Notes: generated by a model from the letters alone, not told the origin. A DNA stretch of 64,000 bases from an uncultured Pelagibacteraceae bacterium (GCA_902569245.1 CACFTO010000005.1:1-64000), one strand, 5' to 3'. Positions 1 to 8,286 are shown, counted from the stretch's first letter. A program made the numbers and translations.

Positions 1-858
1 TGACTTTCCTTTTGCTTGCTTTTTTGTACCAGAAATCAATCTTTCTGAGAGTTTTTTTGATAATTTTGGGGCTTTAAGCTTAGTCCATGGGAGTTTTAAT
101 GCGGGCCCAAATTGTTCAAGCATATGTTTCATTCCAGCTTTTCCTCCTGCTAAATGAAAAGTTAAAAATGTTCCCATTAATGAGTATCTTAGGCCTGGAC
201 CGTCCTCAATAGCTCTATCTAAATCCTCTGTTGAGGCATAACCTTCATTTATAATATGTAGTGCTTCTCTCCACAAAGCTTCTTGCAGTCTATCAGATAG
301 ATATCCTGGCAGCTCCTTTTTAAGGGTAATTGGGTTCATTGAGATCGATTTATAAAATTTATTTGCTGCATTTAATGATTTAGAACTTGTTTTTTTTCCT
401 GGAACTATTTCAACTAAAGGTAGTAAATAAACAGGATTGAATGGGTGGGCAATGATACCTCTTTTATTATTTTTACATTTTGAAAAAATTCTTGAGGGAA
501 GTAATCCAGATGAGCTTGACGATATTAAAACCTCAGGTTTACAATAATTTGAAATTTGACTTATTAATTGAGTTTTAAGTTTATAGTTTTCAGGAGCACA
601 TTCTTGGATTAGATCTGCATCTTTAACGGTACTCTCTAAAGAAGAAAAAAACTTTAAATTATTTAAATTTATCTTTTTTTTATTAAATAGTTTTTTTACA
701 AAAGGTACGGCTCTTTTTATTTCTTTGATTAAGCTATTCCTTTGAATTAAATTTTTATCGTATGCTAAAACTTTTATGTTGTGAGCTAAGAGTCTTATTG
801 TCCACCCTACTCCAATTACTCCTGTGCCAATTACTGCAACTTTTTTAATTTTGGACAT
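1..858 (-). CDS. lcdH: Carnitine 3-dehydrogenase (3-hydroxyacyl-CoA dehydrogenase family), C-terminus cut by window edge
   Basis: Probably oxidises L-carnitine to 3-dehydrocarnitine with NAD+ in the cytoplasm. The 286 visible residues start MSKIKKVAVIGTGVIGVGW, with the dinucleotide-binding GTGVIG at residues 11-16. The 3HCDH core motif AHPFNP follows, then a C-terminal helical domain with ELPGYLSDRLQEALWREAL. The reading frame is still open at base 1, so the last part (roughly 30 or more residues by family length) is missing. The ATG at 856-858 overlaps the stop of the upstream keto-acid cleavage gene (TAATG), so the two are translationally coupled. Sequence alone shows a short-chain hydroxyacid dehydrogenase of the 3HCDH fold. 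The carnitine assignment rests on the adjacent cleavage enzyme and a nearby thioesterase, the usual carnitine-to-betaine trio. Confidence 0.8.
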   Translation of the reverse strand, partial: MSKIKKVAVIGTGVIGVGWTIRLLAHNIKVLAYDKNLIQRNSLIKEIKRAVPFVKKLFNKKKINLNNLKFFSSLESTVKDADLIQECAPENYKLKTQLISQISNYCKPEVLISSSSSGLLPSRIFSKCKNNKRGIIAHPFNPVYLLPLVEIVPGKKTSSKSLNAANKFYKSISMNPITLKKELPGYLSDRLQEALWREALHIINEGYASTEDLDRAIEDGPGLRYSLMGTFLTFHLAGGKAGMKHMLEQFGPALKLPWTKLKAPKLSKKLSERLISGTKKQAKGKS

Positions 859-1745
859 TACTCGTGTTTAACAAGCTTTAATTTTTTCCTTGTTTCTTCA
901 GCAGTCATTATTGATGCACCTAAATCTGTTACAATTCTGATTGCTTTTTCAACTAACTGAGCATTGGTTGCAAGTTTACCTTTTGATATATACAAATTAT
1001 CTTCTAAACCAACTCTTGGGTTTCCACCCATAACAACTGTTTGTGCTACAAAAGGCATTTCATTTTTTGATATTGCAAAGCCTGACCACACTCCTTGTTC
1101 TGGCATTATATCTTTCATTGCTTGCATTGCTAACGGAGTAGCTGGAGCTCCCCAAGGAATACCTAAACACATTTGAAACATTGGAGGATCATCTAACAAA
1201 CCTTCTTTATATAATTGAGAGCCAAACCACATATTTCCTAAATCAAATGCCTCTATCTCTGGTTTAACTTTAATTTCCTGTAATTTTTTTGCAGCTTTTC
1301 TTAAATCATTAGGAGTATTAACTGTAATGACTGAACCATCACCAAAGTTTAATGTTCCAGCATCTAATGTGCAAATTTCTGGTAAAAATTGTTCTGCATT
1401 AGCTATTCTTTCCATAACATTTGCCATGTCTGTCATAGGGCCAAAATCTAGTGGGTTTTTTCCTTGTCCTATGTCCAAATCTCCACCCATCCCAGTAGTT
1501 AAGTTTAAAATTACATCGGTTTCACTTGATCTAATTCTATCAACTACCTCTTTATATAATTCCAACCTTCTACTTGGTGTTCCATCTTCCTCTCTAACAT
1601 GAATATGTGCAATTGCAGCTCCCGCCTTTGCTGCTTCTATTGCTGATTTAGCTATTTGTTCTGGAGTTTTTGGTAAGTCAGGGTGTTTGCTTGCAGTATC
1701 GCCTGACCCTGTTACAGCACATGATACAAAAACGTTGTTGTTCAT
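858..1745 (-). CDS. Beta-keto acid cleavage enzyme (BKACE family), probable 3-dehydrocarnitine:acetyl-CoA cleavage
   Basis: BKACE enzymes cleave a beta-keto acid with acetyl-CoA to give acetoacetate and a new CoA ester. Beside carnitine dehydrogenase the expected reaction is dehydrocarnitine + acetyl-CoA to betainyl-CoA + acetoacetate. The 295-residue length is normal for the family. Visible signatures are CAVTGSGDTASKHPDLP near the N-terminus, the metal-binding HIH pair (H47 and H49) followed by VREEDG, NLTTGMGGD, and the late glycine-rich VGLEDNLY. Transcription starts in a 29-bp gap shared with the divergent gene at 1775, and the stop overlaps the next start. Substrate specificity of BKACE proteins cannot be read from motifs, so the carnitine role is inferred from neighbours; the family call is firm. 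Confidence 0.85.
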   Translation of the reverse strand: MNNNVFVSCAVTGSGDTASKHPDLPKTPEQIAKSAIEAAKAGAAIAHIHVREEDGTPSRRLELYKEVVDRIRSSETDVILNLTTGMGGDLDIGQGKNPLDFGPMTDMANVMERIANAEQFLPEICTLDAGTLNFGDGSVITVNTPNDLRKAAKKLQEIKVKPEIEAFDLGNMWFGSQLYKEGLLDDPPMFQMCLGIPWGAPATPLAMQAMKDIMPEQGVWSGFAISKNEMPFVAQTVVMGGNPRVGLEDNLYISKGKLATNAQLVEKAIRIVTDLGASIMTAEETRKKLKLVKHE

Positions 1746-1774
1746 AATTTATTTTTCAACTATATTTTAAAATC
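1746..1774. promoter_or_regulatory. 29-bp divergent promoter region between the cleavage enzyme and the aldolase-like gene
   Basis: The two start codons are separated by only 29 bases, almost entirely A/T. A TATATTTTAAAAT stretch could provide -10 elements. With so little room, -35 contacts must lie inside the opposite coding regions. No convincing Shine-Dalgarno sequence is seen for the plus-strand gene. Confidence 0.35.
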
Positions 1775-2506
1775 ATGCAAATGGAAATATCAGAATTACA
1801 GAAGGATTTAGCTGCAACTTTTAGATGGACGGCTAGACTTAATATGCATGAGGGAGTTGCAAACCATTTTAGTGCATGCATACCTGGTACATCTGATTTT
1901 TACTGCAATAAAGCAGGTATTCATTTTAGTAGAATGAAGGCTAGTGATTTGATCTTAGTAACTAAAGAAAATAAAGATGAGTTGAAGAATAAGCCAGACA
2001 TTATTGATCCAACAGCTTTGTATATCCATGGTGCAATTCATGAAAAAGCTCCACACGCAAGATGTATTTTTCATGTTCATTCTAAATATGCAACTGCTCT
2101 TTCTACGCTAAAAGACCCAGTCTTGAAACCAATCGATCAAAATACGATGATGTTTTACAATAGAGTATCTACTTACAATGAATTTGGAGGTTTAGGACTA
2201 GAAGACGAATCCATTAAAATGGCGAATTCTCTTGGGAATAAACAGCACATGTTACTCGCAAATCATGGAATTTTAACAACAGGAGAAACTGTGGCTGAAG
2301 GTTTTAATTCACTTTATTATTTTGAAAGAGCGGCACAAACATATCTTACAGCTCTTTCAACAAACCAAGAACTTAATGTGGTCAGCCATGAAGTTGCAGA
2401 GAAAACTGCAGAAGAACATGCAAACTTTCCAACTGATTTTGCAAATCTATTCCTATCTCAAATAAGATTAATTTTAGATAAAGAAGAACCTGATTACAAA
2501 AATTAA
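1775..2506 (+). CDS. Class II aldolase/adducin family protein
   Basis: A 243-residue cytoplasmic protein of the class II aldolase fold, a family of zinc-dependent aldolases, epimerases and decarboxylases acting on small hydroxylated acids or sugar phosphates. It shows the HVHS pair of metal-ligand histidines in HARCIFHVHSKYATAL and the third histidine in LLANHGILTTG, with NHFS near the N-terminus. The ATG at 1775 is used here; a second ATG two codons later (MEISELQ) is equally possible. Its stop directly abuts the CitE-like gene, so the two probably act in one pathway. I cannot name a substrate. Similar family members annotated as fuculose aldolase or ribulose-5-phosphate epimerase should not be copied onto this one. 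Confidence 0.8.
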   Translation: MQMEISELQKDLAATFRWTARLNMHEGVANHFSACIPGTSDFYCNKAGIHFSRMKASDLILVTKENKDELKNKPDIIDPTALYIHGAIHEKAPHARCIFHVHSKYATALSTLKDPVLKPIDQNTMMFYNRVSTYNEFGGLGLEDESIKMANSLGNKQHMLLANHGILTTGETVAEGFNSLYYFERAAQTYLTALSTNQELNVVSHEVAEKTAEEHANFPTDFANLFLSQIRLILDKEEPDYKN

Positions 2507-3367
2507 ATGGACTTGAACAAATTAAAAGTAAGACGAAGTTTTATTTTTACACCTGGACTTCATCCAGAAATGTTTCCTAAAGCAATTGCATCAGGTGCAG
2601 ACATGGTTTGTATTGAATTAGAGGATGGGATAGCAATCAATGATAAAGCAGAAGCTAGAAAAAATACTATAGAGGCTCTAAAGACTCTCGAAGTAAAAAA
2701 TGATGTAGAGTTAGTTGTCAGATTAAATAATCAAAGAACAAAGTTTGGTCTTTTAGATTTAGAAGCTTTCATATCTAGCAAAATAAATCTAAAGGCTATC
2801 ATGTTACCAAAGGTTAAAACTCCAGATGAAATAACGTTTATAGATGATCTTTTAACAGACTGTAATTTAGATACGGATCTTCATGTAATAATGGAAACAA
2901 ATGAGGCTTTAGAAAATATTTATAATATTGCTCATGCCAGTAAAAGAATAGTTGCTTTATATTTTGGTGGAGTTGATATGGCAGCTGAGCTTAGAGTTGA
3001 AAATAAATGGGAAAATCTTGTCCATGCGAGATCTAAATTAGTTCATGCAGGTGCAAGTGTTGGTGTAGATGTAATTGATGTACCTTATTTAGACTTAGAG
3101 AATATGGAAGGAATGAGGAAAGAGGCTGAACAAGTAAGAAACTTAGGCTTTACTGGAAAAGGTTCCATTCATCCAAAACAAATTAAAATTTTAAATGAAG
3201 TATTTACACCACCTCAAGATGAAATTATCAAGGCTAAAAAAATTTTAGAAGAATTTAATAATTCAAATACAGGTCTAGTAGTCATAGACGGTAAACTTAT
3301 AGAAAAGCCTGTCCTTCGAGAAATGAAAAGGAAAATATTGATAGCAGATAAAATAAATAAAGTTTAA
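2507..3367 (+). CDS. CitE-like CoA lyase (HpcH/HpaI aldolase / citrate lyase beta family)
   Basis: A 286-residue TIM-barrel protein of the CitE/malyl-CoA lyase group, enzymes that make or break C-C bonds of hydroxyacyl-CoA thioesters with Mg2+. Motifs seen: RRSFIFTPG at the N-terminus, the acidic metal/base segment CIELEDG near residue 36, RLNN, the METNEAL strand, GGVDMAAEL, and the C-terminal FTGKGSIHPKQI. No second citrate lyase subunit is nearby, so this is a stand-alone lyase, not part of a citrate lyase complex. It starts at the base after the aldolase stop, is followed 8 bp later by the thioesterase, and is clearly co-transcribed. Substrate unknown; malyl-, citramalyl- or another 3-hydroxyacyl-CoA are options. 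Confidence 0.8.
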   Translation: MDLNKLKVRRSFIFTPGLHPEMFPKAIASGADMVCIELEDGIAINDKAEARKNTIEALKTLEVKNDVELVVRLNNQRTKFGLLDLEAFISSKINLKAIMLPKVKTPDEITFIDDLLTDCNLDTDLHVIMETNEALENIYNIAHASKRIVALYFGGVDMAAELRVENKWENLVHARSKLVHAGASVGVDVIDVPYLDLENMEGMRKEAEQVRNLGFTGKGSIHPKQIKILNEVFTPPQDEIIKAKKILEEFNNSNTGLVVIDGKLIEKPVLREMKRKILIADKINKV

Positions 3368-3375
3368 ATTAAATT

Positions 3376-3843
3376 ATGTCATTTCATCTTGCCACTAGAA
3401 AAGTTATTAAGGAATGGACAGACTACAATGAACATATGAATATGGCATACTATGTTCTAATTTTTGATCAAGCATGGGAAACAATGCTTAATAAGTTTCA
3501 CATGGGTGGTTCAAATGCAAAAATTAATAAAAGAAGTACTATGGTTGTAGATACGAGAACTACCTATGACAATGAAGTGAAAGAAAATGATGAGGTAGAT
3601 GTTTATTGCACCTTCTTTGATCATGATAAAAAAAGATTACATTTAAAATGCGAAATGTATGAAAAGAAGTCAAAAAAGCTTGCTGCAACTATTGAAAGCC
3701 TGTCGCTTTATATTGATCTGGATAAAAGAAAGGTCACAGAATTTGAACAAGATAAAATCCAAATAATGGATGACTTTATAAATAAAAATAAGGTTTCTTT
3801 TAACTCAGAAAATTTAGTGTTTTCTGGTAAGTTAAAAAAATAA
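3376..3843 (+). CDS. Hotdog-fold acyl-CoA thioesterase, probable betainyl-CoA thioesterase
   Basis: A 155-residue 4-hydroxybenzoyl-CoA-thioesterase-like protein. The hotdog active-site segment TDYNEHMNMAYYV (D16, H20, N22) is intact near the N-terminus, followed by a long helix and antiparallel strands ending in the LHLKCEMYE and AATIESLSLYIDL segments. In known carnitine degradation a thioesterase of this kind hydrolyses betainyl-CoA to glycine betaine, and the dehydrogenase and cleavage enzyme of that route lie at 1-1745. It is placed on the opposite strand from them, behind the aldolase/lyase pair, so it could instead serve the lyase product. Family is confident, substrate is inferred. Confidence 0.78.
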   Translation: MSFHLATRKVIKEWTDYNEHMNMAYYVLIFDQAWETMLNKFHMGGSNAKINKRSTMVVDTRTTYDNEVKENDEVDVYCTFFDHDKKRLHLKCEMYEKKSKKLAATIESLSLYIDLDKRKVTEFEQDKIQIMDDFINKNKVSFNSENLVFSGKLKK

Positions 3844-3846
3844 GTT

Positions 3847-4680
3847 ATGGAAATTAAACTTTTATCAGGAGCACTAGGTGCAGAAATAACAGGGATAGAT
3901 CTTAAAGATACATCTGATCAAAACATCAAGGAAATTAATAATTTATTATTAGAACACAAAGTTATTTTCTTTAGAGACCAAAAAATTAATGCTGAACAAC
4001 ATATAGCCTTAGCTGAAAAATTTGGACCATTAGAAACACATGCATATGTAAAAGGATTAAGTAAACACCCCGAAATAGTAAGAATAATTAAAGCAGAAGA
4101 CGAAAAAAACCAATGGGGTGAGAATTGGCATAGTGATGTTAGTTACAATGAAAAACCAACGAAAGCAGTAATATTAAAATCAATTAAAATTCCTCCTGTT
4201 GGTGGTGATACATGCTTTGCAAACATGGAGCTTGCATGGGAAACATTAGATGAAGATATAAAAGAAAAGATAAAAGATAAAAAAGCAATCCATAGTTCTC
4301 TTGGCGCAGAATTTTTTATTGAAAAATATAAAAAAATGGAGGGAAATGAAAAAAGAAATTTTGATGAATATTCTAATGAACATCCAATAGTAAGAACACA
4401 TCCTGAGACTGGAAAAAAAATTCTATTTGTCAATTGGACATACACAAAAAAAATAATTGGACTTGAACAAGAAGAAAGTGACGAAATTTTAAAAAAAATA
4501 TTTGAACACCAAGCACGACTTGAATTAACCTGTAGATTTAGCTGGACTGAAAATACAGTCTGTATATGGGATAATAGAAGTGTTATTCACTTTGCAATTG
4601 CAGATTTTTATCCAGGTAGAGGATTAGGATATGAAAGAGTAATGGATAGAATTGCTATTGAAGGTGACCACCCACAATAA
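3847..4680 (+). CDS. TauD/TfdA-family Fe(II)/2-oxoglutarate dioxygenase
   Basis: A 277-residue cytoplasmic dioxygenase that would hydroxylate a small substrate using 2-oxoglutarate and O2. The iron triad is visible as H95 and D97 in NWHSDVSY and H248 in SVIHFA, with the 2-oxoglutarate-binding arginine in GYERVMDR (R264 or R268). The N-terminal sequence MEIKLLSGALGAEITGIDL is typical of the TauD clan. Known members act on taurine, herbicides, sulfate esters or trimethylammonium compounds. In this carnitine/betaine setting a quaternary ammonium substrate is attractive but unproven. It lies 3 bp after the thioesterase and 5 bp before the GMC oxidoreductase. Confidence 0.85.
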   Translation: MEIKLLSGALGAEITGIDLKDTSDQNIKEINNLLLEHKVIFFRDQKINAEQHIALAEKFGPLETHAYVKGLSKHPEIVRIIKAEDEKNQWGENWHSDVSYNEKPTKAVILKSIKIPPVGGDTCFANMELAWETLDEDIKEKIKDKKAIHSSLGAEFFIEKYKKMEGNEKRNFDEYSNEHPIVRTHPETGKKILFVNWTYTKKIIGLEQEESDEILKKIFEHQARLELTCRFSWTENTVCIWDNRSVIHFAIADFYPGRGLGYERVMDRIAIEGDHPQ

Positions 4681-4685
4681 ATACC

Positions 4686-6266
4686 TTGAAATTTGATTAT
4701 TTAATAATTGGAGCAGGTACAGCAGGATGCGTTCTCGCTAATAGACTAACTGAACAAAGTAAAAATAAGGTTGCAATTTTTGAAGCTGGTAAAGATAGTG
4801 ATATATGGAAAGTAAACATGCCCCTTGCAATACTGTATGCAATGCATGACCCAAAATATAATTATAAATATTATTCTGAACCTGAGCCACACTTAAACAA
4901 TAGAAAATTATTTTGTCCTAGGGGAAAGATGATTGGTGGTTGTTCCGCGCATAATGGAATGGTTTATGTCAGAGGAAATAAAAATGATTATGAGAGATGG
5001 GCTTCATTTGGGTTAAAAAATTGGTCTTACGAAAATGTTTTACCTTTTTTTAAAAAAATTGAGACATGGTCAGGTGGAGAAAATAATTATAGAGGTGGAA
5101 AAGGTATATTGCCTGTAAATCAATCAAATAACAAAAATCCCCTTTTTAAAGCTTTTTTGGACTCGGCTAAAGAGGCAGGACATAAAATAAATAGTGATAT
5201 GAATGGAGAAGACCAAGAAGGCTTTGGAATGTACGATGTTACTATTCATAAAGGTCAGAGAGCAAGTGCTTCAAAATATTATTTAAAACCAGCTAAAAGT
5301 AGGGAAAATTTAAAAGTATTTACTGAGTCATTTGTAGAAAAGATTATTTTTGATGGCAAAAAAGCTATTGGAATTCAAGTTAAAATAAAAAATGAAACGA
5401 AGACTATTTACGCAAATAAAGAAATTATTTTAAGTGGTGGATCAATTAATTCTCCACAATTATTAATGTTATCGGGTGTTGGTCCAAGCAATCATCTTAA
5501 AGAAAAAGGAATTGAAGTTATTCATGATTCAAAAGGAGTTGGAAAAAATTTACAAGATCATTTAGAAACCTATATTCAACAAGAATGTAAAACTCCAGAT
5601 ACATTATATTCATATGTAAATAAATTTAATATGGTAAAGGTGGGTATCCAGTGGTTCTTAAACAAAAGTGGGCCCTGCTCTACCTCGTTTTTAGAAGCTG
5701 GTGGATTTTGTAAATCATCTCCAGATAAAAAATATCCAAATATACAATTTCATTTTTTCCCAGCATTTGTAATAGACCATGGTTTAGTAGATCCTGATAG
5801 ACACGGATACCAATTACATGCAAGTTTAAACCAACCTAAAAGTAGAGGGGAAATTACTTTGAAAAGTTCAAACCCTTATGATTATCCAAAAATACAATTT
5901 AATTATTTAGAGGATGATTATGATCTTAAAGAAACAATAAAATGTGTTCGAGTAGCAAGAAAAATTTTATGTCAAAACTCTATGAAACCTTTTGCTGGTA
6001 AAGAAATTGGGCCAGGTGATAATGCAAATTCAGATGAGGAAATTGAAGAATATGTAAGATCAAAAGCAGAAACAGCATATCACCCATCATGTACTTTAAA
6101 GATGGGTATAGATGATATGGCAGTGGTAGATGAAAAATTAAAAATTCGTGGTCTTCAGAATATAAGGGTAGCCGATGCATCTGTGATGCCAGAAATTACA
6201 AGTGGAAATCTAAATGCACCAACATTAATGATAGGTGAGAGAGCTGCTGACTTTATTTTGAATTAA
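4686..6266 (+). CDS. Choline-dehydrogenase-like GMC flavoprotein oxidoreductase
   Basis: A 526-residue FAD-dependent alcohol dehydrogenase. Domains: N-terminal FAD-binding fold with GAGTAG (residues 9-14), GMC signature 1 around CPRGKMIGGCSAHNG, signature 2 near GGSINSPQLLMLSG, and a C-terminal substrate domain with catalytic H466 (AYHPSCTLKMG) and N510 (SGNLNAPT). The end, with VADASVMP and GERAADFI, strongly resembles BetA choline dehydrogenases. The start is a TTG at 4686 without a visible Shine-Dalgarno; it is chosen because the FAD motif begins almost at once and no ATG precedes it. Neighbours point to oxidation of an alcohol on a choline- or carnitine-like compound. No BetB-type aldehyde dehydrogenase is adjacent, so the choline assignment is tentative. 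Confidence 0.85.
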   Translation: MKFDYLIIGAGTAGCVLANRLTEQSKNKVAIFEAGKDSDIWKVNMPLAILYAMHDPKYNYKYYSEPEPHLNNRKLFCPRGKMIGGCSAHNGMVYVRGNKNDYERWASFGLKNWSYENVLPFFKKIETWSGGENNYRGGKGILPVNQSNNKNPLFKAFLDSAKEAGHKINSDMNGEDQEGFGMYDVTIHKGQRASASKYYLKPAKSRENLKVFTESFVEKIIFDGKKAIGIQVKIKNETKTIYANKEIILSGGSINSPQLLMLSGVGPSNHLKEKGIEVIHDSKGVGKNLQDHLETYIQQECKTPDTLYSYVNKFNMVKVGIQWFLNKSGPCSTSFLEAGGFCKSSPDKKYPNIQFHFFPAFVIDHGLVDPDRHGYQLHASLNQPKSRGEITLKSSNPYDYPKIQFNYLEDDYDLKETIKCVRVARKILCQNSMKPFAGKEIGPGDNANSDEEIEEYVRSKAETAYHPSCTLKMGIDDMAVVDEKLKIRGLQNIRVADASVMPEITSGNLNAPTLMIGERAADFILN

Positions 6267-6269
6267 CAT

Positions 6270-7217
6270 ATGGAAGCAAATAATAATACTAAAGGCATCC
6301 TATTTATTATGATAGGGATGGCTTTTTTTTCAATTCAAGACTCTCTTATAAAATATATATTTGAAGAAATTGCTTTGTTTGAGTTATATCTTGGTAGAAC
6401 TATTGTTCAAGCTACAGTTCTTATATCTATATTCTTAATAACAAAGAAAAAATTTACATTAAAGACTCATTATCCTTTTTTAACTTTATTAAGAGTAATT
6501 TGTTTTTTCTTTGGTTTTAGTTTCTTTTACATTTCACTTACATTTATGTCTTTAGCTATGGTCAGCGCATTATTCTTTTCATGTCCTTTTTTCATGTCAA
6601 TATTTGCTAAAGTATTTTTAAAAGAACAAATTGGAATTAGAAGATGGAGTGCAATAACCGTAGGATTTATTGGTGTTTTAATTGTGCTAAATCCAACTTT
6701 AGAGGACTTTAACTTTTTTAAATTGGCGCCAGTTGCATGCTCACTTTGTTATGCATGCTCTATGACAATTACAAAATATACATCTGAAAAAGATAATATT
6801 TATACTCAGTTAACTTTACTTTATATTTTTGCAGTAATTGCGAGTGTTATAATATTTTTAATAAGTGGTGATGGAAAGTTTAATAGTTTTTCCGATCCTA
6901 CAATGCAGTTTATTTTTAGAGAATGGTTTGTAAATCCAGCTGTTTCTTGGCCTTACGTTTTTGTAATGGGTATTGTTGCATCAATATCTTTTTTTTGTGT
7001 TTTTACAGCATATAGTATTGCTTCTCCGTCTGTGGTGTCTCTGTTTGAATATTCGTACATAGTTTTTGCAATGATAGCTGGTTACATATTATTTGAAACT
7101 ATACCAGTACCTAGAACTTTTCTTGGAGCCGCAATAATTATTGGCGCAGGTGTATATATTTATTTTAGAGAAAAAATTCGAGGCCAAATGATTGCATCAG
7201 ATACACCTAATAGATGA
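6270..7217 (+). CDS. EamA/DMT-superfamily transporter
   Basis: A 315-residue inner-membrane protein with about ten predicted hydrophobic segments arranged as two EamA repeats, typical of drug/metabolite exporters or importers. The N-terminus (GILFIMIGMAFFSIQDSLIKYIF) and the first-repeat end (SALFFSCPFFMSIFAKVFLKEQI) match the family. It starts 3 bp after the GMC oxidoreductase and overlaps the next gene by 4 bp, so it is probably the transporter for a compound handled by this oxidative operon. Direction and substrate cannot be told from sequence. Confidence 0.85.
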   Translation: MEANNNTKGILFIMIGMAFFSIQDSLIKYIFEEIALFELYLGRTIVQATVLISIFLITKKKFTLKTHYPFLTLLRVICFFFGFSFFYISLTFMSLAMVSALFFSCPFFMSIFAKVFLKEQIGIRRWSAITVGFIGVLIVLNPTLEDFNFFKLAPVACSLCYACSMTITKYTSEKDNIYTQLTLLYIFAVIASVIIFLISGDGKFNSFSDPTMQFIFREWFVNPAVSWPYVFVMGIVASISFFCVFTAYSIASPSVVSLFEYSYIVFAMIAGYILFETIPVPRTFLGAAIIIGAGVYIYFREKIRGQMIASDTPNR

Positions 7218-8185
7218 TAAAAAAAAACTATATTCCAACAATAAATATTTCTTCTATTCTTGAAAAAGGTTTTGATACAAAACCTACCCTTAAAATAGTT
7301 AAAGAAATTCAGAAAGCTTGTTTAGATGTTGGTTTTTTTCAAATTACAGGTCATGGTATAAAATTAAAAAATATAAATAAAATTTGTAAGGTTGGAGAAA
7401 ATTTTTTCAAACTAAATATAAAAAATAAACTTAAATTAGCTCCAAAAAAATGGAATAAAAAAAATAAAAATGTTTATAGAGGTTACTTTCCTAACGACGT
7501 AAATGGTAAAGAAGGACTAGATTTGGGAGATTTAAAAGTAACTAAGAAATATTCAAAAAGAGTAAAAAATCAGTACATAGAATATTTAAATATTAAGCAA
7601 TCATTTACCACAAATAATATTTCTAAATTATCTGATTATTATGATGATATATTTAATTTAAGTGAAATTCTTTTTAAAAGTATTATTAAAATTTATAATA
7701 AAGATACTGATATATCAAAAAAAGCATTTTCAAGATTAAAAACTTTAAGTACATTACGTTTTAATTATTACCCTAATCAAACAAAGCCTGTTGAAATTTC
7801 TAAACAAGATGGGGTTGCTCTTGGGTGTGAAACACATGTAGATAGTGGTATTTTCACAGTACTTTATCAAAATAAAAAGGGTGGTTTACAAGTACAAAAC
7901 CGTAAAACAAAAAAATGGTACGATGTTCCCTTTAATAAAAATGCTTTAGTTGTAAATACTGGAAGAGCGCTTGAATATTTAAGTAAGGGAAGATTTAAAG
8001 CAACTAATCATAGGGTATTATGGAACAAGCAAAAAAGGCTCTCAGTTCCTTTCTTTTTTGAACCCTCATATGACTTTAAAATGAATCTTTCATTTTTAAA
8101 TAAGAAAAAACTAACTAATAGCGGTCTCAGATACGATAAATTTCTTAATAAATCCCTTAAAAAATTCGTTGAATATCAAAGGTAA
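7214..8185 (+). CDS. Isopenicillin-N-synthase-like 2-oxoglutarate/Fe(II) oxygenase
   Basis: A 323-residue cytoplasmic non-heme iron oxygenase. The N-terminal DIOX_N-type segment contains VKEIQKACLDVGFFQITGHGI. The iron ligands are H208 and D210 (ETHVDSG) and H266 (ATNHRVLW), and the 2-oxoglutarate motif R275-x-S277 lies in RLSVPFF. The protein is unusually lysine/asparagine-rich, as expected in a very A/T-rich genome. It overlaps the transporter by ATGA and ends the first plus-strand operon; a promoter-like sequence and leader follow. Bacterial members include ethylene-forming and gibberellin-oxidase-like enzymes; no substrate is proposed. Confidence 0.82.
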   Translation: MIKKNYIPTINISSILEKGFDTKPTLKIVKEIQKACLDVGFFQITGHGIKLKNINKICKVGENFFKLNIKNKLKLAPKKWNKKNKNVYRGYFPNDVNGKEGLDLGDLKVTKKYSKRVKNQYIEYLNIKQSFTTNNISKLSDYYDDIFNLSEILFKSIIKIYNKDTDISKKAFSRLKTLSTLRFNYYPNQTKPVEISKQDGVALGCETHVDSGIFTVLYQNKKGGLQVQNRKTKKWYDVPFNKNALVVNTGRALEYLSKGRFKATNHRVLWNKQKRLSVPFFFEPSYDFKMNLSFLNKKKLTNSGLRYDKFLNKSLKKFVEYQR

Positions 8186-8194
8186 GAATAATAA

Positions 8195-8286
8195 TATAAT
8201 TCTATAAAGCGATACATAACTCGTCGTAATTTCATATACGAAAGTGGGATCGGTCGTCTTTAAATTAATTTTTAAAGGAGGCTTTA
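8195..8286 (+). promoter_or_regulatory. Promoter and structured 5' leader of the flavin monooxygenase operon
   Basis: A perfect TATAAT lies at 8195-8200, which predicts a start near 8207 and an untranslated leader of about 80 bases, long for this genome. The leader is richer in G+C than its surroundings and can fold. One hairpin pairs TCGTA with TACGA (8224-8228 with 8237-8241), extended by an outer ACT/AGT. Another pairs CTTTAAA at 8258-8264 with TTTAAAG at 8271-8277. The second stem runs into the Shine-Dalgarno AGGAGG (8276-8281), 5 bases before the ATG at 8287. This arrangement suits translational control by a leader RNA. I do not recognise it as a known riboswitch class. Confidence 0.5.

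Noticed and set aside
2507..3367. Citrate lyase beta subunit
   Set aside because: No alpha or gamma subunit genes or citG/citX nearby; the protein is a stand-alone CitE-like lyase.
8207..8286. Glycine or SAM-type riboswitch
   Set aside because: I looked for their conserved cores and did not find them; kept only as an unclassified leader.
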